Below, piece after piece: positions 57,550 through 64,000 of a stretch of DNA of 64,000 bases. This stretch comes from Georgenia yuyongxinii (GTDB lineage: Bacteria > Actinomycetota > Actinomycetes > Actinomycetales > Actinomycetaceae). Each line of letters opens with the position of its first letter. The first letter of the stretch is position 1. The stretch spans positions 2,914,001 through 2,978,000 of the forward strand of contig NZ_CP040915.1 of assembly GCF_006352065.1 (NCBI RefSeq), read 5' to 3'. The position numbers and the translations under genes were made by a program. Below the pieces are notes generated by a model that saw nothing but the letters and a program-made list of their open reading frames with translations, was not told the DNA's origin and searched no databases.

Positions 57550-58859
57550 GACGCGCCCTCCTCGGCCCACACCCGCAGCCGGTCGACGCGGCGGCCGTCC
57601 ATCTGCTCCACGTGCAGGACCACGCCCCCGACGGCGATCCGGTCGCCGGTCTGCGGGACGCGGCCCAGCCGGTCCATGACCAGGCCACCGAGGGTCTCGT
57701 ACGGGCCGTCGTCGGGCACGTACAGCCCGGCCTTGCGGGCCAGCTCGTCCGGGCGCAGGACGCCGGGCACCACCCAGGTGCCGCCCGGGCCGGCGTGGGC
57801 CCCGGAACGACGGCGGTCGTGCTCGTCCGCGACGTCCCCGACGATCTCCTCGACCACGTCCTCGAGGGTGACGACGCCGGAGGTGCCGCCGTACTCGTCG
57901 ACCACCACCGCCATCTGCAGGCCCTCGTCGCGCAGCTGGACCAGCAGCGGTGCCAGCGCCAGCGTCTCGGGCACGCGCGGCGCGTCGGACATGAGGGAGG
58001 AGGAGGCGACCGGCACGTCGCCGCGCCGCTCGTAGGGCACCGCGATGGCGCGACGCAAATGCACCAGCCCGACCACGTCGTCGTTGTCGTCGCCGATGAC
58101 CGGGAAGCGCGAGTGCCCGGTCGCCCGGGCGAGCGCGACCACGTCCGCCGCGGTCTGCTCACGGGTCAGGGTGTGCAGGCGCCCCCGGTCGGTCATGACG
58201 TCGACGGCGGTCAGCGCGCCGAGCCCGATCGAACGGGTCAGCAGCGTGGCGGTGGAGACGTCGAGGGTGCCCTGCTCGGCGGACCGGCGCACGAGGGCGG
58301 CGAGCTCGGAGGCCGACCGGCCCCCGGAGAGCTCCTCGGCCGCCTCGACGCCGAACAGCCGCAGGATCGCGTTGGCGGAGTTGTTCAAGGCCACGATGAC
58401 CGGGCGCAGCGCCGCCGTGAACACACCCTGCACGGGAGCGACCAGTCCCGCGGTGGCCAGCGGGTCGGCCAGCGCCAGGTTCTTCGGGACCAGCTCCCCG
58501 AGCACCATCGAGAAGGTGTTGACCAGCACGAGCGAGATCACGACGGCGGTGGCCGTGGCGGCGGCCTCGGCCAGCCCGGCGTTGCCGAGCGGCCCGGTCA
58601 GCAACGTGGCCAGCGCGGACTGGGCCGTGTAGCCCAGCAGGATCGTGGTCAGGGTGATGCCCACCTGGGCGCTGGACAGCTCCAGGGAGAGGCGCTTGAG
58701 CGCCTGCGCGACGCGGGCCGCGCGCCGGTCACCGGCGGCGGCGCGCCCTTCCACGGTGCCCGGGTCGAGCGCCACCAGGGAGAACTCCGCCGCGACGAAG
58801 ATCGCTGTGCCCGCCGTGAGGACCACGCCGAGCAGGACGAGCAGCCACTCCGTCAGCAC
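57546..58859 (-). CDS. CNNM/DUF21-CBS-CorC membrane protein, full form
   Basis: A 437-residue paralogue of the downstream gene: CNNM domain (about 1-190; GELVPKNLALADPLATAGL), CBS pair (about 205-340; HSRFPVIGDDNDDVVGLVHL, GVVTLEDVVEEIVGDV) and a C-terminal CorC_HlyC domain (about 350-430). Probably a divalent-metal transporter; the two may form a heterodimer, as they are translationally coupled. GTG 58859 (VLTEWLLVLLG) is the start. A -10-like TACAAT lies at 58975-58970. Confidence 0.93.
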   Translation of the reverse strand: MLTEWLLVLLGVVLTAGTAIFVAAEFSLVALDPGTVEGRAAAGDRRAARVAQALKRLSLELSSAQVGITLTTILLGYTAQSALATLLTGPLGNAGLAEAAATATAVVISLVLVNTFSMVLGELVPKNLALADPLATAGLVAPVQGVFTAALRPVIVALNNSANAILRLFGVEAAEELSGGRSASELAALVRRSAEQGTLDVSTATLLTRSIGLGALTAVDVMTDRGRLHTLTREQTAADVVALARATGHSRFPVIGDDNDDVVGLVHLRRAIAVPYERRGDVPVASSSLMSDAPRVPETLALAPLLVQLRDEGLQMAVVVDEYGGTSGVVTLEDVVEEIVGDVADEHDRRRSGAHAGPGGTWVVPGVLRPDELARKAGLYVPDDGPYETLGGLVMDRLGRVPQTGDRIAVGGVVLHVEQMDGRRVDRLRVWAEEGAS

Positions 58860-58969
58860 CGCGCACCGCCTCTCGGGAGCGGTGCGAGGGCACCGCCCGG
58901 GCGTTTTCGGGGCCGGGCAGGGTCGGGGTCGCGATGTCGACCGCGGCGTGAGCGTCGCATGGTGGAGCG

Positions 58970-58975
58970 ATTGTA
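58970..58975 (-). promoter_or_regulatory. Possible -10 box of the CNNM operon
   Basis: TACAAT on the minus strand, about 110 bases upstream of GTG 58859. No matching -35 box is evident. The divergent gap 58860-59234 (375 bases) must also hold the kgd promoter, for which I see no clear boxes; nothing else is visible in it. Confidence 0.3.
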
Positions 58976-59234
58976 CGAACGCCGCCGCCGCCGTCGCCCG
59001 ATATGCCCAGCCGTCGGCGGACCTGCCGCAGTCGGGCGCCTGGCACACGAGCCCCGGACCAACGTCCTAGGTGGCCGTGACGCCATCTTGACCCCGACTT
59101 TGTACCACCCCCCGGCACGCGTCCCGGGGACTCAGATCGTGGGACGGGAGGGGGCTTCGATGCGGGCCGCGAGCGGCCGATCACCTAGGGTTGTAGGGAT
59201 CTTCGTCACACCCCCTGGAAGGGGCGATCTCCGA

Positions 59235-62200
59235 GTGTCCACGCAGGAACACGACCCAATGGCTGCTTTCGGTGCCAACGAATGGCTCATCGAGGAGCTC
59301 TACGAGAAGTACCGGAAGGACAAGAAGTCCGTCGATCCCGCTTGGTGGGACTTCTTCGAGGACTACGACGGCGGCGCGGGCGCGAACGGCAACGGCGCAG
59401 CCCTGCCCGCGGCCGAGTCGGCCAAGCACGCAGCGAAGGCGCCGACGGCGCCCCCTCCGCCGGCAGCCACGCGCCCCGCGGACGGCGGGCGCCCGGGCAG
59501 CCGGCCGAGCGCGTCGGTGACCCGTGAGGCGGCCTTGCACATCGACTCCCGGGCCGAGCAGCCGGCCACCGAGCAGATTCGCTCGGACCTGCCGCCGGCC
59601 CCGCCCGTGGCCGCCCAGCCGCCCACGTCGTCCTACGTCGCCAACCTCGGCGCCGCCCGGGAGGAGGCCGAGCCCGCCCAGGCCCAGGACGAGACGGTCA
59701 AGCTGCGCGGCGTCGCCGCGCGCACCGTGAAGAACATGGAGACCAGCCTCGAGCTGCCGGTCGCCACCTCGGTGCGCGCCGTGCCGGCCAAGGTCATGGT
59801 CGACAACCGCATCGTCGTCAACAACCACCTGTCGCGCTCGCGCGGCGGGAAGATCTCCTTCACGCACCTCATCGGCTACGCCATGGTCGAGGCGCTGGCC
59901 GAGATGCCGGACATGAACTACTCCTACGCCGAGACCGAGGACGGCAAGCCCGCCGTGTTCCAGCCGGCGCACGTGAACTTCGGCCTCGCCATCGACCTGC
60001 CCAAGCCGGACGGCACCCGCACCCTCGTCGTGCCGTCGGTGAAGGCGGCCGACGAGATGGACTTCGCCCAGTTCTGGGCGGGCTACGAGGACCTCGTCCG
60101 CAAGGCCCGTAACAACAAGCTCACCGTCGAGGACTACGCCGGGACCACGATCTCGCTGACCAACCCCGGCGGCATCGGCACCGTGCACTCCATCCCCCGC
60201 CTGATGAAGGGGCAGGGCACGATCGTCGGCGTCGGCGCGATGGACTACCCCGCCGAGTTCGCCGGCTCCTCCTCCGCCACGCTGGCCCGGCTCGGGGTGT
60301 CCAAGGTCCTGACGCTGACCTCGACCTACGACCACCGGATCATCCAGGGCGCCGCCTCCGGCGAGTTCCTCAAGATCATCGAGAAGAAGCTGCTCGGCAC
60401 CGACGGCTTCTACGACCGCGTCTACACGTCTCTTCGGGTTCCCTACGAGCCCGTGCGCTGGATGCGCGACGTTGAGTACAGCCCGGAGAGCGAGCTGGGC
60501 AAGCCGGCCCGCATCGCCGAGCTCATCCACGCCTACCGCTCGCGCGGCCACCTCATCGCGGACACCGACCCGCTGGCCTACCGGCAGCGGCGCCACCCCG
60601 ACCTCGACATCGCGAACTACGGCCTGACCCTGTGGGACCTGGAGCGTCAGTTCCCCACGGGCGGGTTCGGCGCCAGCACCCGGGCGCCGCTGCGCGACAT
60701 CCTCGGCCAGCTGCGTGACGCGTACTGCCGCACGATCGGCATCGAGTACATGCACATCTCCGAGCGGGCCCAGCGCAGCTGGTTCCAGGAGAAGCTCGAG
60801 GCGCCCTACGCCAAGCCGTCGAGCGAGCAGCAGCTGCGGATCCTCAAGAAGCTCGGTGCGGCCGAGGCGTTCGAGACGTTCTTGCAGACCAAGTACGTGG
60901 GCCAGAAGCGCTTCTCCCTCGAGGGCGGGGAGTCCCTCATCCCGCTGCTCGACGTCATGCTCACCGGTGCGGCTCAGGAGGGCATGGACGAGGTCGGCAT
61001 CGCCATGGCCCACCGCGGCCGCCTCAACGTGCTGGCGAACATCGCGGGGAAGTCCTACCGGCAGATCTTCTCTGAGTTCGAGGGCAACCAGGACCCGCGC
61101 ACCGTCCAGGGCTCCGGGGACGTGAAGTACCACCTGGGCACCGTGGGCACCTTCACCGCCCCCGACGGCGAGGAGACGAAGGTCTACCTGGCCGCCAACC
61201 CCTCCCACCTCGAGGCCGCCGACGGCGTGCTCGAGGGGGTCGTGCGCGCCAAGCAGGACCGGATCGACCTGGGCGAGCAGGGCTTCTCCGTGCTGCCCGT
61301 GCTCATCCACGGCGATGCCGCGTTCGCGGGGCAGGGCGTGGTCACCGAGACCCTGCAGCTGTCGCAGCTGCGCGGGTACCGCACCGGCGGCACGATCCAC
61401 ATCATCGTGAACAACCAGATCGGGTTCACGACCGGGCCGTCGAGCTCACGCTCGTCCTACTACCCCACGGACATCGTCAAGGGACTGCAGATCCCCGTGC
61501 TCCACGTCAACGGGGACGACCCCGAGGCCGTGGCGCGGGTGGCCGAGCTCGCCTTCGAGTTCCGCCAGAAGTTCCACAAGGACATCGTCATCGACCTGGT
61601 GTGCTACCGCCGTCGTGGTCACAACGAGGGTGACGACCCCTCGATGACCCAGCCGGTGATGTACGCCCTCATCGAGAACAAGCGCTCGTCGCGCAAGCTG
61701 TACACCGAGGCGCTGATCGGGCGCGGGGACCTCACCGAGGAGCAGGCCGAGGAGGCGCTGAAGGACTACCAGCGCGAGCTGGAGCGGGCCTTCACCGAGA
61801 CCCGCGAGAGCGGCTGGACGCCGCCGGAGTCCGCCGACCAGGTGGCGGGGCTGGAGCGGCCGGAGTCCCAGCGCGAGGACGCCGGCACGATGGTGGGTTG
61901 GCAGACCGCCGTGCCCACCGAGGTGCTCGAGCGGGTCGGGCAGGCGCACGTGCGCCCGCCGGAGGGCTTCACCGTCCACCCCAAGCTGCTCAAGCTGCTC
62001 CAGCGGCGCGAGCAGATGACCCGCGAGGGCGGGATCGACTGGGGCTTCGGCGAGATCCTCTCCTTCGGGTCGCTGCTCATGGAGGGCACGCCGGTGCGTC
62101 TGGCCGGCCAGGACTCCCGGCGAGGCACGTTCACCCAGCGTCACGCGGTGCTGCACGACTACCACACCGGCGCCGAGTGGACGCCGCTGGTGTACCTCAC

Positions 62201-63065
62201 ACCGGACCAGGCGAAGTTCTGGATCTACGACTCCTCGCTGAGCGAGTACGCGGCCCTGGCCTTCGAGTACGGCTACTCGGTGGAGCGCCCGGACGCCCTG
62301 GTGCTGTGGGAGGCGCAGTTCGGCGACTTCGTCAACGGCGCGCAGACCGTCATCGACGAGTTCATCTCCTCCTCCGAGCAGAAGTGGGGCCAGAACTCCT
62401 CCCTCGTGCTGCTGCTGCCGCACGGCTACGAGGGTCAGGGCCCGGACCACTCCTCGGCGCGCATCGAGCGGTTCCTCCAGATGTGCGCGGAGCAGAACAT
62501 GGTGGTGGCGCAGCCGTCCACGCCGGCGAACCACTTCCACCTGCTGCGCCGGCAGGCCTACGCCCGCCCGCGGAAGCCGCTCGTGCTGTTCTCCCCCAAG
62601 CAGCTGCTGCGCCTGAAGGCGGCGGCGTCCTCGGTGGAGGACTTCACCACGGGCACCTTCCGCCCGGTCGTGGGCGAGGTGGAGTCGCGCGTGCGGGACG
62701 CGGCCGACAAGGTCCAGCGGGTCCTGCTGTGCTCGGGCAGGGTCTACTACGACCTCGCCGCGCACCGCCTGAAGACCGAGGACCCGACGACAGCGATCGT
62801 CCGGCTCGAGCAGCTCTACCCGCTCGAGCTCGACCAGATCGCCGCCGAGCTGGCCGCGTTCCCGAACGCCGAGGTCGTGTGGGTGCAGGACGAGCCGGAG
62901 AACCAGGGCCCCTGGACCTTCGTGTCCGACCACCTGGGTGAGGCCCTCGGGGGCCGCTCGCTTCGTGTGGTGTCCCGGCCCGCCGCGGCATCGCCGTCGA
63001 CCGGCTCGCACAAGCGGCACGTGGAGGAGAACGCCGACCTGATGACGCGGGCGTTCGCCCGCTGA
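59235..63065 (+). CDS. kgd: Multifunctional 2-oxoglutarate decarboxylase/dehydrogenase Kgd
   Basis: Actinomycete fusion of an E2-like succinyltransferase core and the E1 component of 2-oxoglutarate dehydrogenase, at the TCA-cycle branch towards succinyl-CoA. The 1276-residue protein has an N-terminal helix (NEWLIEELYEKYRKDKKSVDP), a Pro/Ala linker, an E2 core (catalytic histidine in TYDHRIIQGA, about 365) and the E1 part with AHRGRLNVLANI and the thiamine site GDAAFAGQG ... IVNNQIGFTT (about 690-728). There is no lipoyl domain, as expected. GTG 59235 has GGAAGGGG upstream; ATG 59259 is possible. Repeat locus E follows its stop. Confidence 0.97.
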   Translation: MSTQEHDPMAAFGANEWLIEELYEKYRKDKKSVDPAWWDFFEDYDGGAGANGNGAALPAAESAKHAAKAPTAPPPPAATRPADGGRPGSRPSASVTREAALHIDSRAEQPATEQIRSDLPPAPPVAAQPPTSSYVANLGAAREEAEPAQAQDETVKLRGVAARTVKNMETSLELPVATSVRAVPAKVMVDNRIVVNNHLSRSRGGKISFTHLIGYAMVEALAEMPDMNYSYAETEDGKPAVFQPAHVNFGLAIDLPKPDGTRTLVVPSVKAADEMDFAQFWAGYEDLVRKARNNKLTVEDYAGTTISLTNPGGIGTVHSIPRLMKGQGTIVGVGAMDYPAEFAGSSSATLARLGVSKVLTLTSTYDHRIIQGAASGEFLKIIEKKLLGTDGFYDRVYTSLRVPYEPVRWMRDVEYSPESELGKPARIAELIHAYRSRGHLIADTDPLAYRQRRHPDLDIANYGLTLWDLERQFPTGGFGASTRAPLRDILGQLRDAYCRTIGIEYMHISERAQRSWFQEKLEAPYAKPSSEQQLRILKKLGAAEAFETFLQTKYVGQKRFSLEGGESLIPLLDVMLTGAAQEGMDEVGIAMAHRGRLNVLANIAGKSYRQIFSEFEGNQDPRTVQGSGDVKYHLGTVGTFTAPDGEETKVYLAANPSHLEAADGVLEGVVRAKQDRIDLGEQGFSVLPVLIHGDAAFAGQGVVTETLQLSQLRGYRTGGTIHIIVNNQIGFTTGPSSSRSSYYPTDIVKGLQIPVLHVNGDDPEAVARVAELAFEFRQKFHKDIVIDLVCYRRRGHNEGDDPSMTQPVMYALIENKRSSRKLYTEALIGRGDLTEEQAEEALKDYQRELERAFTETRESGWTPPESADQVAGLERPESQREDAGTMVGWQTAVPTEVLERVGQAHVRPPEGFTVHPKLLKLLQRREQMTREGGIDWGFGEILSFGSLLMEGTPVRLAGQDSRRGTFTQRHAVLHDYHTGAEWTPLVYLTPDQAKFWIYDSSLSEYAALAFEYGYSVERPDALVLWEAQFGDFVNGAQTVIDEFISSSEQKWGQNSSLVLLLPHGYEGQGPDHSSARIERFLQMCAEQNMVVAQPSTPANHFHLLRRQAYARPRKPLVLFSPKQLLRLKAAASSVEDFTTGTFRPVVGEVESRVRDAADKVQRVLLCSGRVYYDLAAHRLKTEDPTTAIVRLEQLYPLELDQIAAELAAFPNAEVVWVQDEPENQGPWTFVSDHLGEALGGRSLRVVSRPAAASPSTGSHKRHVEENADLMTRAFAR

Positions 63066-63081
63066 CCCCTTCAGTGGAGTG

Positions 63082-63151
63082 GTGAGATGTCATCTCCTCC
63101 GTGAGATGTCATCTTCTCCGTGAGATGTCATCTCCTCCGTGAGATGTCATC
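63082..63151. repeat. Palindromic repeat locus E: four 19-bp tandem units after kgd
   Basis: Units of GTGAGATGTCATCTCCTCC start at 63082, 63101, 63120 and 63139; the second has one change and the fourth is cut short. Each contains the core GAGATGTCATCTC, the reverse complement of the core in loci A-C. The array starts 16 bases past the kgd stop. The rest of the 284-base gap to the next gene shows nothing else. Confidence 0.92.
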
Positions 63152-63349
63152 ACGAGGGCCGGACCCGGACCATCCCGGGGCCGGCCCTCGGCCGTTGCAC
63201 GCCACCGACGCCGCCCCTCTCGGCCAAGCACCCGCCCTTCCGCGACACCGCCCCCGGCACGGACGCAGCGTCAGACTTCCCGCGCGGCGCCCCGGCGACG
63301 GCCGGTCGAGCGGGCAGGATGGGAACCACACCACCATGAAGGAGGACGT

Positions 63350-63946
63350 GTGGGCGACTCCCCGCTGCGGATCTGCGTGATCGGTGACGAGCTCACCGCC
63401 GGCATGGGGGACGCCCGCGGCCTGGGCTGGGTCGGCCGCGTCATCGCCCGCACCCCGACGGAGGAGCCCGCCTTCGTCGCGCAGCTCGCCGTGCCGCACG
63501 AGAACACCACCGAGCTGTCCGCCCGCTGGGAGACCGAGACCCAGCGCCGGTTCACCCCGATGGCCGACAACCGGCTCGTGCTGGGGCTCGGCGCGACCGA
63601 CCTCGAGGAGGGGCTCTCGCTCGCCCGCTCACGCCTGAACCTGGCGAACATCCTCGACGGCGCCTCCTCCAACCGCATCGCCTGCTTCGTGGTGGGACCG
63701 CCCCCGCGCACCGACCTCGACGCCGACACCCTCGCGGCCCTGTCCGACGCGTTCGCCGACGTGTGCCACCGCCGCCACATCCCCTACGTCGAGACGTTCG
63801 CGCCGCTGCGTGCCCACGAGCAGTGGCACGCGGACGTCGCCGCGTCCGACGGCGTGCACCCCGGCCAGGCCGGCTACGGGCTGCTCGCGTGGCTCGTGCT
63901 GCACAACGGGTGGCACTCCTGGCTGGGCCTTCCCGAGGCCGGGTGA
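63350..63946 (+). CDS. SGNH-fold (GDSL-like) protein with altered nucleophile
   Basis: A 198-residue flavodoxin-like SGNH protein. Block I reads VIGDELTAGMGD, so the usual catalytic serine of GDSxTxG is Glu14. Block V, with D167 and H170 in SDGVHPGQAGY, is intact, and the position of the Gly-x-Asn-Asp block reads GATD. It may be inactive as an esterase or use another chemistry. No signal peptide. GTG 63350 sits close behind AAGGAGG. Function unknown; it lies alone after kgd. Confidence 0.82.
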   Translation: MGDSPLRICVIGDELTAGMGDARGLGWVGRVIARTPTEEPAFVAQLAVPHENTTELSARWETETQRRFTPMADNRLVLGLGATDLEEGLSLARSRLNLANILDGASSNRIACFVVGPPPRTDLDADTLAALSDAFADVCHRRHIPYVETFAPLRAHEQWHADVAASDGVHPGQAGYGLLAWLVLHNGWHSWLGLPEAG

Positions 63947-64000
63947 CCCTGCGGGGGCACTCGCACCCCAACCGCACGATGCGCCCACGTCGCACCGCAC

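Noticed and set aside
56497-58859. Hemolysin toxins
   Set aside because: The hemolysin name for CNNM/CBS/CorC proteins is historical; domains point to metal transport.
59181-61400. Long open frame on the minus strand opposite kgd
   Set aside because: It is a GC-bias shadow: the plus strand here encodes the conserved Kgd domains, and the antisense product is Gly/Val/His/Arg-rich with no family motif. Similar long frames opposite or out of phase with glgB, atpD, lysA and others were dropped for the same reason.

Overview
The window is very GC-rich chromosomal DNA of an actinomycete. The mismatch-repair endonuclease NucS, the fused 2-oxoglutarate enzyme Kgd, a Rho factor with a long N-terminal insertion, a maltokinase-glgB pair and the gene order argS-lysA-hom-thrC-thrB-rho-rpmE-prfA-prmC-sua5-wecA-atp all point to Micrococcales. 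A Georgenia/Cellulomonas-like lineage is my inference; no rRNA or species marker is present. I see no prophage, transposase, plasmid gene or CRISPR array. Most of the window is conserved core genome, so the novelty lies mainly in repeats, operators and a few odd proteins.

Layout. 1-2578 (+): end of a maltokinase gene and glgB (GlgE-type glycogen pathway). 2703-6140 (-): thioredoxin-like TPR chaperone, a lipoprotein and a repeat-bearing membrane protein. 6341-8011 (+): DivIVA-like coiled-coil protein, closed by a strong bidirectional terminator. 8117-13661 (-): GntR regulator and acetyltransferase, alpha/beta hydrolase, small CxxC protein, beta-glucosidase with nagA, and nucS. 13894-20096 (+): universal stress protein, a flippase fused to a kinase-like domain, then a membrane flavin electron-transfer module (ferric-reductase-like protein, FMN-binding protein, ApbE). 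20196-43248 (-): DUF2550, atpCDGAHFEB, AtpI-like protein, wecA, sua5, then prmC, prfA, rpmE, rho, thrB, thrC, hom, a decayed SnoaL-like gene, lysA and argS; one VanZ-like gene (30434-30814) faces the other way. 43510-44499 (-): proline-rich membrane protein. 44671-44743: tRNA-Arg(CCG). 44827-49127: TetR regulator and glycerophosphodiesterase (-), then a 3-hydroxybutyrate-dehydrogenase-like SDR and a GAF/PucR-type regulator (+). 49146-53822 (-): complete liv ABC transporter operon. 54613-58859 (-): M23 peptidase with a long Ala/Glu coiled coil, and two CNNM/CBS proteins. 59235-63946 (+): kgd and an SGNH-fold protein whose nucleophile is replaced.

The most striking unexplained signal is a family of short palindromic repeats with core GAGATG-N-CATCTC. 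It occurs at five separate places (20049-20187, 33461-33516, 40061-40160, 43363-43452, 63082-63151). Each lies at or just past the stop codon of at least one gene. The copies are arranged differently: 36-bp tandem units, 19-bp tandem units, and a 56-bp palindrome with one mismatch. No gene in the window explains them. Other unexplained signals: a 17-bp TGTGG-N7-CCACA palindrome shared by the PucR-type gene start and the liv promoter region; an 18-bp duplication across the nucS stop codon that repeats its C-terminal RLF motif; a perfect palindrome in the rho leader; and a CRP-like site with three further inverted repeats upstream of the M23 peptidase.
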